Made by a program: the position numbers and the translations under genes. From Rattus norvegicus (lineage: Eukaryota > Chordata > Mammalia > Rodentia > Muridae), in contig NC_086024.1 in the NCBI RefSeq assembly GCF_036323735.1, forward strand, positions 131,790,553 through 131,854,552: DNA of 64,000 bases, read 5' to 3'. The notes under the pieces were generated by a model. The model was not told where the DNA came from. It searched no databases and saw only the letters and a list, made by a program, of their open reading frames with translations. How positions within the stretch are numbered: the stretch's first letter is position 1; every line of letters starts with the position of its first letter. Shown in pieces: positions 36,896 to 47,322 of this stretch.

Positions 36896-37023
36896 GGGGT
36901 TGGGGATTTAGCTCAGCGGTAGTGCGCTTGCCTAGCAAGCGCAAGGTCCTGGGTTCGGTCCTCGGCTCCAAAAAAAAAAAAAAAAAAAAAAAAAAATGCA
37001 AAAGAAAAAAAAGATCTAAAAAA
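36896..37023 (+). mobile_element. Young ID SINE (BC1 type) with A tail
   Basis: The 74-bp body (36896-36969) is a clean tRNA-Ala/BC1-derived ID sequence: 'GGGGTTGGGGATTTAGCTCA' through 'GGGTTCGGTCCTCGGCTCC'. A pure A run of 27 bases follows, then a patterned A-rich tail to about 37023. The flanking 10-mer AAGAGGCAAA occurs at 36886-36895 and 37024-37033, a target-site duplication made by L1-mediated insertion. An intact body, long A run and perfect duplication mark a recent insertion, the best evidence that this is rat DNA. Confidence 0.98.
36909..36961 (+). promoter_or_regulatory. Internal RNA polymerase III promoter (A and B boxes) of the ID SINE
   Basis: The A box TAGCTCAGCGG is at 36909-36919 and the B box GGTTCGGTCC at 36952-36961, spaced as in tRNA genes. 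Both look intact. Whether this copy is transcribed also depends on upstream sequence, which cannot be judged here. Confidence 0.8.
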
Positions 37024-37033
37024 AAGAGGCAAA

Positions 37034-38204
37034 AGGCATCAACATAGGCTCAGGGTTGTTCCCACATATCCAAGCCCTGCAAGGGTCAAGACCCTGCTAA
37101 GAAGACCCCCACACACAAGGCTACCTTTTAGGATGGGTATTGTCCCTTTCGGGATGCCTAGGATGGGTCAGAGATGGAAACTCTCTGACCTTTCAAGTCT
37201 CTCTCTTTCCTTTCAAGTCACCGGTATTCTAACTTCAAATACGTAATTTCTGAGCGCCTGGCAGGCAGCTCCATACCGGGAATGCACAAAGAGGGGACAG
37301 AACACTGGCACCCTCATCCTGGTGGGACTTTCCTCAGGCTGACCTGAGCTAGTTTCTATAAAGAAGTGACAACTTGCCTGGAGGCCCCTAGCCCCTGCTT
37401 GCTAGGGATGAAGCTACAAAGTGCTACATCATCCTCACCCCTCCTTACCCTCCCCGCCCCACCTCAGGGCGGGTGCGTCCTGCTGGGCCTGGCGCCAGAG
37501 GAACTGGTGGTTGCTTTTGTGGTCACCCAGCAGTTTTATGAAGGCCCTTGAGGTACTTCAAGTACCAGGTGGCCCCAGTGTGGTTAAACTGTCTGGGGGC
37601 CAAACTCTGTCAGTGGCCACCTGAGAAGCACGGGGGGCCTGAGGGTGCGAGCTGTTCAGTTGGCTGTGGTGATAATTACATAACACAGGGAAGGGACTAG
37701 GGTCATCGTTGTCAAGTGGCCACACGCTGCACACTCACATATGGTTAAAAAGCACATTTGCAGTCTTCTGGGGCACTTGATGGACCAGACCTGATTTGTA
37801 CAAACTGTTCCTTTGTGGAAGTCACCAACCCCCTGGGTATGTCGTTTTTTCCCAGGTATGCAGATGTAGTAGCTGGCTGTCCAGGGAGCCTTTGGTGAAT
37901 TGTGTGAGACTGTTCTTCATCATGAACTCCATGAGCCAAGAGTTTTTTCATTCTGCAGGCAGTGACAGCAGCAGCCCAGAGTCCAGCAAGGGACAGTCTT
38001 TCTGGAGCTTTAAGCTCTCAATCAGGCGAGAAGTAGAGAGCTCTCTGTCTCTTGGTCTTCCAAGATGATCTGCTGTAGAGTGCTTCTTAGGCTGAAATCA
38101 GATTACTGAGTCACTCAGATCCCTTATCAAAGTACTTGGGAAGCTTCGAGGGGACATTTCTATATGATCTTTTCCTGGTCTCAATCCTTTGTTCTTCCTT
38201 CAAG
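37034..38204. other. Non-coding stretch, nothing recognised
   Basis: Unique-looking DNA with short chance frames only. Confidence 0.5.
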
Positions 38205-38437
38205 AACAATCTTTCTTAATCTTCCTAATAACCATTTAGTAACCCTTTAATGGAGTGCCTCATTTTGTGGTGGTCCCCACCTATCAAATTATTTCATTGC
38301 TACTAATCTAGCTACTGTTAGGAACCATAATGGATGTGGATGACGTGCAGGATATCTGATATGTGACCCCTGTTAAAGGGTCCTTTGATCTCCCACCAAA
38401 GAGACAGTGACCCTTAGGTTGAGGACTCCTGTTCTAA
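38205..38437 (+). mobile_element. URR1-like hAT-Charlie DNA transposon (second copy)
   Basis: 'TAACCCTTTAATGGAGTGCC', 'TCATTTTGTGGTGGTCCCCA', 'AGGATATCTGATATGTGACC' and 'CCTTAGGTTGAGGACTCC' follow the URR1 order. It is roughly the reverse complement of the copy at 2199-2440. The terminal repeats are more decayed than in that copy. Confidence 0.75.
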
Positions 38438-39194
38438 AAGCATTCATCATAGCCTGGCATAGACTTGCAACCAGGAAGATGGACAATTAAGGACATATGT
38501 GTACATATATGTACATGTATACACAACACATTCGTGCCTATATTTGCATACAGACATACCCATTTATACACATGCATACACATTAACACAAACACACAGG
38601 AACAGACACATCTTCCATCCTGAAAGTCAAGCACACACCCCCTCCCTGGAGAAGATCTTCAATGGGGAAACAAAGCAATTTGTTCAATGAACATGGATGG
38701 CATAGGTGTCCAACACCACGTTTGACTCTTCACTGCTTTGTGCATAATATGCCTTCCTTTAAGCTCCCAGAATGTCCCGTTCAGTATCAGCTCTTGTGAA
38801 AGCCCCCACCCTGGTGTGGATGTGCTCATCTTGTTTACCTCTTTAGCCTATACACTGCCCTCCATGGAAGAGCCCCCTGACCCCCCAACTGTCAATCATT
38901 GCAGGGCTACTCGCTAAGTCAGTCAACAAACGTGTGTGAAGTTCCTAGTAGGTATACAGCACTCTCAGGCTAAGTACAGACTCAAGGATCGGATTATAAG
39001 TGAATGAATGAATGACTGTGTGAGTGACTAACTAGTGAGAGATAAATAGTGGATCCCCTGAAGTGGAGGCCCTTGACACAGACCTCAGAGAAGAGGTTGT
39101 TTAGGAACTTGGCACAGAAAGTTAGGACAATTGAGATGGCTGGGTGGAATGGCTGAGAGTCCTGCTTCCCATGAGGAGCCATGTGGTCAGAGTT
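38438..39194. other. Non-coding stretch; L2-like scrap at 38915-38985
   Basis: 'GTCAACAAACGTGTGTGAAG' and 'TTCCTAGTAGGTATACAGCA' resemble an antisense L2 3' end. A mild CA/TA-rich patch lies at 38490-38610. A short (GAAT)n run lies at about 39002-39013. No gene was recognised. Confidence 0.5.
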
Positions 39195-39505
39195 GAGTCC
39201 CCAGACTCCACAGGTTGCAGCATTAATTTCTCATGAGACAACACTGAGAGGTGGGGCCTGGTGGGAGGTGTCTTGGTCATGGAGCAGAGCTAACCAAGGG
39301 AGTAGTACTTTCCTGTCAACCACATCATCTACTGACATAAAGTCCCTTTACTTGCCTCCATACATGTCCCCTCGCTTCTAGTTTCTGCTGTCACTTGAGA
39401 CAGCATGAGGCCCTCACCATAGGTGGTTACCTAGTTTGGGACTTTTCACCCTCCAATACCCATCTCATGTATTCTGTTATACCAATGAACATGAGGCAGA
39501 GCCTT
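39195..39505 (+). mobile_element. MaLR-type LTR
   Basis: 'GTCCCCAGACTCCACAGG', 'CTGAGAGGTGGGGCCTGGTG', 'GGAGGTGTCTTGGTCATGGA' and near the end 'GTATTCTGTTATACCAATGA' follow the order of mammalian/rodent MaLR LTRs. No internal region was seen, so it is probably a solo LTR. The subfamily is uncertain. Confidence 0.65.
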
Positions 39506-40594
39506 ACTAGGTCTTAGCAAACAGCTTCATTCATCTCTCTTCATCAGTATTCACAACCACGAGCTAAGAATTTAAGGTCCATACCTCAAGGGGGTTATCT
39601 AGGTATTATATAAGCTCATGTAGGTGGACACTTAAGTTTAATGTTAGAGGAGCCCTAAAATCTAGCAGTCTGGCAAGTATTTGGAAATTGTACAAGTACA
39701 TAAATATATTTATAGATAAAATAAAACCTCAGACCAAACAACAGGAGAGAGAGACAAGGTTGACCCAACCCTTCAGGTTTCCAACTATCTTCCATCTTCT
39801 GTAGAACACTAGTGGCAAACTCTCACCAGATGCACACATTGGAGGCTGAAGAGCTTAATCCTTTCCTTAGTCATCTGGTCTCCATGGTCAGGTTCTTTCC
39901 TCCTTTTCCCCATGGGGTTGAGTCACTTCAGTGCTAATAGCCAGAGCCACAAACTCCCTGGTCTCATGAGTTTGGGGTAATCCAGCCCACCAATTAGGTG
40001 AAATTAAAGCCAGGTAATTTGAACCCATCTGCTGGGCACCTGACCACAAACCACCTCTTAGCTAACCCTGAGTAGGATCTGATTACTCCCCCAGGGCCTG
40101 CCCTGCTTCATTATCATGGCCATGGGAAAGGAGGAAACCCAAGGGTTACTGGGGTCTTCAGTTAGTGCTTTGTCGTTAGCATGGTTATTACCCAAGTTAC
40201 ATCTCCTGGGACAGCTGGAGACAGTGGGGACCAGAGGTTCCCAGGGCTCAACAGATGGATGAGGGCTTCCTCAGACAGGCCTGCAAGGACTGGGGCTCGC
40301 CTGGCAAGGTGGGTGGGTTCCAAGAGGCCAAGTTAGGACTCATGGTCCCACCTCAGATATTTAACAGATGGCCCTTAGGAACAATTATGGTATCCAAGCC
40401 TGGAAGCTGGCATCAGGTGAGCCCAGGTTTGCCAAGTGCATACACACTAAAGACCGTGGGAAGATTTTTAAACACTAACGTCAAGGTTGTCGATGATACA
40501 GCAAAACTCTCCCAGTGGGATTTTTTTTAGCCTTAGACCAGACTCTTTTTCTGGATCCTAAAGTCTCCACGGATTTATCTGGGGTACAGTACAG
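39506..40594. other. Non-coding stretch, nothing recognised
   Basis: Unique-looking DNA. A patch at about 39990-40025 ('CCAATTAGGTGAAATTAAAG') has AT-type factor motifs in an otherwise GC-balanced region. Confidence 0.5.
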
Positions 40595-40910
40595 CAAGCC
40601 AAACACTTGGTGACCCAGCATGGGGACCTGGGTTAAGATGTCTAGCACCCACATACAAAGCTGAGACATAATCTGTAATCTTCACACTGAGCGTGATGGA
40701 ACAGGAGCCCAAGTCCAGCTGACCGCTGAGTCTGGCTGAATAGGAGCTTCAGCTTCAGTGAGAAACCTTGTCCTCAAAAATAAAGTTGAGAAAGACTGAG
40801 GAAGACACTTGGCCATTGATTTCCAGTCTCTACATTCACATATACCTGTGTGTAGGCTCACACACATGGCCATACACATGAACACACATGCATACATAGA
40901 GTATGTAGGC
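40595..40910 (+). mobile_element. B4/RSINE1-type SINE, near full length
   Basis: Head 'AAACACTTGGTGACCCAGCA' and 'CCTGGGTTAAGATGTCTAGC'; middle 'ATCTGTAATCTTCACACTGA'; then 'CAGTGAGAAACCTTGTCCTC' with 'AAAAATAAAGTTGAGAAAGA', and a CACACA-type tail. The order is that of RSINE1/B4 in sense orientation. Confidence 0.75.
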
Positions 40911-41244
40911 ACACATGTCTCCACTGAGGGTGAGTGGAGTCCTGGCATAGTGCACAGGATTCCACCATGAGATGCCTAAGGCTACCAGGGTTACCAAGCC
41001 CATCTGTGGCGTTCCTATACACCAACATTTTCCCTCTGAGAGTGGCAATGAGCTTGCCATCCTTCTACAGATTGAAGACACAAGTGCTCTAGGGTCATGC
41101 CCCGTTCTCTGAAGGAGAGGTCACCTCTGCAGACGGCACTGCATCCAACACAGGACTGAGGAGACACACAGGGCGGGTGGAGGTGATGGGGTACCCTAGT
41201 CACTTTCCCAACTGTTTGGTCAAAATGTCTGACAAGAGCAATTT

Positions 41245-41465
41245 GAGGAAGGAAGGAAAGAAGGAAGGGAAGGAGGGAGAAAGAACGGAAGGAAGGAAAG
41301 AAAGAAGGAAAAAATAGAGGGAAGGAGGAAGGGAAAGAGGGAGGGAGGGAGAAAGGAAGGAAGGAAAGAAGGAAGGAAGGAATAAAGGGAAGAAGGGAGG
41401 GAAGGAGGGAGGGAGAAAGGAAGGAAAGAAGGAAGGAAGGAAAGAAGGAAGGCAAGAAGGAAGGG
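41245..41465. repeat. Polypurine tract (GGAA)n/(GGGA)n, 221 bp
   Basis: It is purine-only on the plus strand except for four pyrimidines (C 41286, T 41315, T 41383, C 41453). Long mirror-like purine-pyrimidine tracts can form triplex (H-) DNA. The 146- and 95-codon minus-strand frames (Ser/Phe/Pro/Leu rich) are artefacts of this tract. Confidence 0.97.
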
Positions 41466-41489
41466 CTAAATTTGGCTCATAGGTCAAGA

Positions 41490-41815
41490 TATAATTGGGG
41501 CACAGAGGTCATTGCAGCAAGAGAGTGAGACAGCTAGTCACATTGTGTCTATAATCAGGAGGCAGAGAGAGATCCATGCTGGTACCACAATTCTCCACGA
41601 TCCTCCCTCCCTCCTCTCTCTCTCTCTCCTTCCCTCCCTCCCTCCCTCCCCGTCCTCCTCAAGTCTGGGGATGCCACCGTGGAATGGTGCTCTGTGGTGG
41701 GTCTTCCCACTTCAATTTACCTAACCTAGAAACTCCCTCACTGGCATGTTCAGAAACTCAATTCCTAGGAGATCCTTTATCCTGTTGCCAATAAAAATTA
41801 ACCATCCCAGAGGTA
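41490..41815. repeat. Rodent interspersed repeat with an internal pyrimidine tract, family not assigned
   Basis: 'GACAGCTAGTCACATTGTGT', 'GGAGGCAGAGAGAGATCCAT', 'GGAATGGTGCTCTGTGGTGG', 'AACCTAGAAACTCCCTCACT' and an end near 'AAAAATTAACCATCCCAG' match a common rodent repeat in order. A CT/CCCT tract at about 41605-41665 interrupts it. I recognise the sequence but cannot name the family. Confidence 0.6.
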
Positions 41816-42667
41816 ATAGGACTTAAGCCCCATCCATTTTGATGTGTCTCTCCAGGGCGTTCAGCAGCTCTGTGGCCAGTGGCATCCCATTTCTTGGTGG
41901 CAAAGTTGTCCCAAGATCTCCAGAATCAAATGGGGATGTCTCTTCCCTCCTCAATATGATTCCATTTTAACCACATTCTGTAATTTTGTTCTTTAGTCTG
42001 GAAAACTGAGCAGTTTGGTGGTAAAGTCCATTTGACTTCACTGGTATAGAACTGGGAATTCCTGAGCAGAGATTAGATTGGTACACCTGAGCCTCTATTG
42101 TGATAATCTGACATCAGGAGTACAGACCAAAGCAACTTTGATGCTGGCAAAGTCCTAACCTAGCAGGGACGGGGAGTACTTTTTGATGTAGCAAAGACTT
42201 GGTGGTGCCATGTTTCGAATTGCATTCATCTCTTAAACTTCCTTTCATCAGTAAACAATTATGGCAGGCTAACAGAGGCTCCTTTTAATTTATGCATAGA
42301 TTCGTTTAATTGCTTAGTTCTGGGCTTTTGCAGTCAGTATGAGATGCTGCTGGTATCCAGTTTTAACAAGCCAGGCATAGCCTTGCCCAGTCCCTGTATC
42401 CACGGTGCTGAGTTCCTGACCCCACCTAGGTTGGTGTCTGCACCTAGATGTTCCTCAGTGTTCTGAGGTCCAGCTGGTCAGGTGTGACAACATGTGAGGC
42501 TATAGACACTAGGATAGATACTAGGATAGATGAAGTTTCAGTAAAAGCCCCTTTGGACAAAGCTAGTATTCAAATTCCTCTTGGACACCTGATTATACTC
42601 TCATAAGCCTCTGCTCACATTCCTGTGTTGGAAAAGGCTCACTCCATGACATACGGTCTACTCTCAT
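41816..42667. other. Non-coding stretch, nothing recognised
   Basis: Unique-looking DNA. 'ACTAGGATAGAT' is tandemly repeated at about 42508-42531. An AT-rich patch lies at about 42280-42325. Confidence 0.5.
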
Positions 42668-42985
42668 TCACTCTTCTTTGTGTGTTTGTATAGACAAGTG
42701 TATGTGACTGCTTGCATGCACCTGTGCATGTGTGCGTGTGTGCGTGTGTGTGTGTAGAGACCAGAAGACATCCTCAGCTTTTGTTCCTCAGGCACTATTC
42801 TTTATGTGTGTTTTAAAGCCAAGGTTTCTGACTGTGGGGTGGGCTTTCTGGCCAGTGACCCCAGGGGTCCATCTGACTCTGCCTCCCCAACATTGGGATT
42901 TATGTAAGTGCACCAAGGCACCCAGCTTTTTGTTATGGGCTGAGGACTGGATCTGTCCTTGTGTCAGGAGGCAAGCCCTTGAGTA
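42668..42985 (-). mobile_element. B4/RSINE1-type SINE, antisense
   Basis: In reverse orientation: a TG-rich tail, 'AGAGACCAGAAGACATCCTC', 'TGACTCTGCCTCCCCAACAT', 'TGGGATTTATGTAAGTGCAC', and the head complement near 'TGTCAGGAGGCAAGCCCT'. This is the standard antisense order of the family. Confidence 0.8.
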
Positions 42986-45019
42986 ACTGAGGCAGCTTGA
43001 GTCTCTTGATTCACAGGTTGCAGGAGCCTACGAGCTTGGCCTTGCAGATGCATAGCAAGTACCCTGCTGCGCAGGGATGACACCTCACTGCCTTGGGAAA
43101 TCCTGGCTCTGTCCTGCCAGGGTGAGAATCAGCCTGTTGATCCCTCCCTGAGAGAGAGCCCTGGTCCAGGCTTTCTGTCCCATGCTATGGTATTAGCTTT
43201 ACTGGGGTCTTTCTAGTGATGTGATGTCTTCCTTGGCTCCCTCATCGAAGGTGGCTCACCACTGCCCAGGACCTCCACTCCCTCTCTCTCCTTCTAGTAT
43301 TTTTACTTTATCCCCCTTACCCATGATCTTCCCACTGTGAGAAGCTACCCGTGTTTTCCATAAGTCGTTAGTGTATATATTTATATACCTACATAATGTA
43401 TGTGTTACACCCTTGTTTAGGCATGTCCATTGGTGATATAATCCGTTCCTTTTGATGTATTAACCTATTCGTGATATGTTAAGAGAACACAGGACAGGCA
43501 AACAACATGGGTTCAGTCCTCATGTTCTAATGGCCGAAAGTCAAGGTTAGACACTGGAGTGTCCAGTCCACCTCTCCATCCAGTGCTAACTGGTCCTTGT
43601 GTCCAAGGAAGTTCTTACCTCATATATCATAAGAACTTAAGACACAGTGAAGACACTGCCCCTAACCACTCTATGGGGACATTGGTACACACAGCCCTAC
43701 TAGAGACAGGCACACAGTCAGCCCTCAGCATGGCACCTGTGAACTGTTAAGGCCTGCTTGGGCACACATTGCCTGCATGGGATAATGTGCTATCCACCCA
43801 CATGCTTGCTGTGTACTGTCATGGGCCGTTTGTGCGTGTGTGCACACTTTCCTGAGTGTGGCTCAGTGCAGCCTGTGAGCTCATTCACCTGGGTGGTGTT
43901 TGAACTTCCTGCTTCTGTCTTCTTATGTGATCGTTTGCTGTCTGTGCACTTGCTGGTTCTATCCTATTTTGTGTCGTCATGTACACATTTACTGTGTGTG
44001 CTGTTTACGGATGAGTTCACCTGGGTCCTTAGACTGATCACAGACTGTTTGCCGTATCCTAGACTGACTGCGTTCAAGCTCACCCATGTGCTATGGCATG
44101 CTGTGTGGATTGCCTGCCTGCCGTGCTGTATCTTGACTCCAGCCTGCAGAAGGAGCAAGGTGGGGAGAAGAAAGCCATCAGTGAAGTTGGCTTGGCAGTC
44201 AGAGGTCAGGGGTCCAGCTTGGTGAGGCCTGGAGTTAGGAGGAAATGATCCTTGGCTTGTACCCTAGAGCAGAGTCCAGGCAGAGCCCTTTGGAGGATCT
44301 GAGGGAATCAGAAACTACCAGGAAAAATGTTTACTGTGGCTCTGGAGGAGGGGCCTGGGATCTCTCGGGGAGAGTCTGGGAGGCAGAGAAACACAGGAGT
44401 AAGTAACAACCCAGGGATGAAGTTGCAGAGCTGAGGCCCGGGTGAGGGTGGGGTGGGAGCCCCCTCCTCCTCTACCATGCTTGCTCCACCCCCAGATGAA
44501 GAAGGTTAACTTACCACCTCAGCCCTGTGGAGACTACAGTTGGAAAATGCAAACCCAAAAGGGATGGGAGAGGGCGGCTGGGTTTTTTGTTTCTCTGTTT
44601 GTTTTGTTTCTGTTTTTCCTCGTCTTCTCAGGATCACTTGCAAATAGAAGAGCTCATCAGTCAATAGGTCACTTGGGAACGTCATGACCTGGACAGGACA
44701 GCATCCCAGCAGCTGTGGTCTTGGTTCCAAATACATGAGCCTCATCTAGAGCTTTCCTCGGATAAAATCAGAAACGGGGAGACTGCTAAGGGTCTCCTGG
44801 GATTCTCCACGTCAGCCTGGGGTGGGATGCTGCGGAAGCAACCTTGAGTGGAAACAGGATGATAGATGGCAGCCATGGAGTTCTTTTGAACAAATCCCTT
44901 CTGTAACTAATCAGTTTGTCCTTGTAGTAAGGCACCCCACAGATCCCGAGATCCAGAGTCTGGGACAGTGTTGGCTCAAGTGACACCCAAAGTGACACCC
45001 GAAGGCTGCCCATGCTGAC
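42986..45019. other. Non-coding stretch, no gene seen
   Basis: The 155-codon frame at 43758-44225 is the longest frame outside microsatellites in this part. It is Cys/Leu-rich without conserved spacing, shows no recognisable domain, and runs through CTGTGTG-type words, so I read it as chance. Confidence 0.45.
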
Positions 45020-45195
45020 AAGGATTTTGGGCAACTAGGCAAGTTTCAGGTTCAGCGAGAAAAGGTCTCAAAAATAATCAAGATGGGAAGCCATGGAGGT
45101 AAAACATTTTGACATCAACCATAGGCCTCCTCACACAGGCTCAACCCCCTTGCACACACATGCACTAACAGATGCACACATCTCCAGTAACAGCA
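45020..45195 (+). mobile_element. B4/RSINE1-type SINE, 3' part only
   Basis: 'AAGTTTCAGGTTCAGCGAGA', 'AAAGGTCTCAAAAATAATCA' and a tail rich in CACACATGCAC match the second half of the family. The tRNA-like head was not found, so the copy is 5'-truncated or diverged. Confidence 0.6.
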
Positions 45196-46144
45196 CACAG
45201 CTAAATAAATAAGTAATCGAAGATGAGGAACGAATGAGGGGAAAATGAACTGTACTAACTGCTCGCCCTATGATCGTCATTACTGGCAGTAATAATTAAT
45301 GTTAGTGTCAAGTCATTGTTCTGTTTTTGATGACATTAGTCTTAAAAACAAGTGTGTATATCATTAGTAAGAGACGGTGAGTCATTCCTGTCTCCCTTCT
45401 CTGGCTCTCGGGATAGCCTGCTTCCAGGTGTTGTACGCCCACTGCTTGCTAATTCTCCCACCCTGAGTTCTTCTAAGGGTCAGAACTCCTTGGGCAAGCA
45501 CCATTTCCTCCTCCATGAAGAGGAGATCTTGGTGCCTGAATACATAGTTCTGTAGGAGAGTACTGAGCAACAAGTACCTGTATCTGTGATTTGTCACTGG
45601 AGCCACCATTGCGACATTCTACTATGTTGTCAAGAATCTAGGGTTCATAGGTCACCTCTAGTCAAATGTGCTTCTGTAACCTATACCCATAATTCCTGTA
45701 TCTGCCTGAGAGTTGGCCCAAGATATGCATTGGTTCCTACACCAAATACCCCAAAAATGATCAACCAAGAGAGTCATTGCCCATTTCACACTTGACAGTG
45801 GCAGTGTGGGCATGGTATGTGAACACGGCCTCTTTAGCCCACTACAGGAATCTGATGGGGCCAAATATCTATAAATCCTATCCTGTTGCAGAGACAAGAA
45901 AGGACCCTGTAGGAAACAAGGCAGCCATAAGAAAAGAGCCACATTTCCTTACCCATGGCAGGACCCAAACAGATTGATCTCACAGAAGCAGAGAGTAGAG
46001 TGGGGTTCTCAGGGCTTAGGAAGAGTTGGGTGTTTGAGGGAACAGATGAGGAGATCTGGGTCTGTGGGAGCTAAGTTAGCCCTAGGGGGAGCGAGAAGCA
46101 GTGTGTGTGACTAAGGAGAACTTGAACGTACTGTTAGTTGTAAA
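45196..46144. other. Non-coding stretch, nothing recognised
   Basis: Unique-looking DNA. An AT-rich patch with 'GCAGTAATAATTAATGTTAG' lies at about 45287-45306. Confidence 0.5.
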
Positions 46145-46335
46145 GTTTTGTTTATTTTTATTTTGTGTGCATGGTGTTTGCCTGCATGCATGCACCAAGC
46201 CACATGCCAGGTACACATGAAGGCCAGAGGATGGCACGGAATCTCCTAGAACTGGAGTTACAGGCAGCTGTGAGCTGCCATGTGGGTGCTCAGAAGCCAG
46301 TTCCTCTGGAAGAGCAGCCAGTGCCTTAAGCCGCT
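46145..46335 (-). mobile_element. B3/B2-type SINE, antisense
   Basis: A T-rich start, 'ACATGAAGGCCAGAGGATGG', 'AGAACTGGAGTTACAGGCAG', 'GTGAGCTGCCATGTGGGTGC' and 'TTCCTCTGGAAGAGCAGCCA' are the reverse complement of a B3/B2 SINE with its tRNA-like head at the right-hand end. Confidence 0.9.
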
Positions 46336-46369
46336 AACATATACAATAAAACTTAAAGAGCTTAACCCT

Positions 46370-46477
46370 GGCTTGGGATATCAGAACACTGGTGGTAGAG
46401 GCAAGAAAATCATGGGTTCAAGGGCAGACTTCACTACATAACAAGTTAAAGGCTGTGCTAAAGTAAGCCCCTTCACC

Positions 46478-46539
<62 letters not shown>
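46370..46539 (+). repeat. Diverged B1-like fragment followed by (CA)30
   Basis: 'GTGGTAGAGGCAAGAAAATC' and 'ATGGGTTCAAGGGCAGACTT' recall the 'gaggcaggaggatcacgagttcaaggccag' part of B1/ID_B1. The CA run from 46480 to 46539 has 30 units and no interruptions, so it is probably highly variable in length. Confidence 0.6.
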
Positions 46540-46541
<2 letters not shown>

Positions 46542-47257
46542 AGCATGTATATACCATAAGGGCCCAGAATGTCAGTCCAGGTGACATTAACCCAGCCCTG
46601 GGATGAATGTGTGGTGGGCAAGGCATGTACATCCTCAGAGGAACCGTTCTGAACTCAGCCCCATTCCCTCTGTACATCGACCTCAGGCCCAGGCCAGGTA
46701 CAAGTAAAGTCCACCTCAAGCCCCAAGTCCAATTGTTGGGCCTTACTGTGGGGGCTGCAGAGGCAGCTCAACCCTCCTGGGGCTTCTCTCTTCCCTTTGT
46801 GCCCAGGCCTGCTGCTGAACCTGGGCCAGAGATCAACTGCTGCTGGGGCAGCCTGCTTATAGCAAGCGGAGGATAACTTCACCTCCTTGGGAGTGTAGAG
46901 GACAAGGATGGTGGCATTTGATTTAGCAGGGTGTGCTACAGAGCTTAGGTGTGCCTATAAGGTGTAAGGAGAAGAGGGGTGAGGACGGAGACACCCGAAC
47001 AAGGAGGGAGAAGGGGCAGAGAAGGAAGGAACACTGAAGAGAGGGAAGAAACAGGGGAGAGCTTCAGAAAGGAGACAGGGCAGAAGGAGGAGCCAGGGAC
47101 TAAAGGGAAGGGGAGGGGAATGAAACATGGGGTAAGCAGGGGAGAGGAGACACCTCTCCTTCCCACTTAGCCTTGCTGACTTGAATTCTCTGTAAGAATG
47201 GAAAAGCAGCATAAAACACACAGAAAGGAGAGGGTGGATTAGTGCTTGTGGATGCTG
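46540..47257. other. Non-coding stretch, purine-rich from 46970 to 47150
   Basis: The purine-rich part consists of irregular GGAGAAGG words rather than a clean repeat. No gene was recognised. Confidence 0.5.
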
Positions 47258-47261
47258 GTGT

Positions 47262-47321
<60 letters not shown>
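47258..47321. repeat. (TG)n microsatellite
   Basis: About 30 TG units, with one TATG variant near the start. Confidence 0.97.

Positions 47322-47322
<1 letters not shown>

Noticed and set aside
36896..36969. tRNA gene
   Set aside because: It has A and B boxes and tRNA-Ala ancestry, but it is an ID SINE with an A tail and target-site duplication, not a folding tRNA gene.
41015..41455. 146-codon minus-strand Ser/Phe/Pro/Leu-rich frame
   Set aside because: Translation of the GGAA purine tract; its length comes from the repeat.
43758..44225. 155-codon plus-strand Cys-rich frame
   Set aside because: No domain, no conserved Cys spacing, no signal peptide or splice context that I can support. A translated database search with no hit, or neutral codon substitution against mouse, would confirm the rejection.
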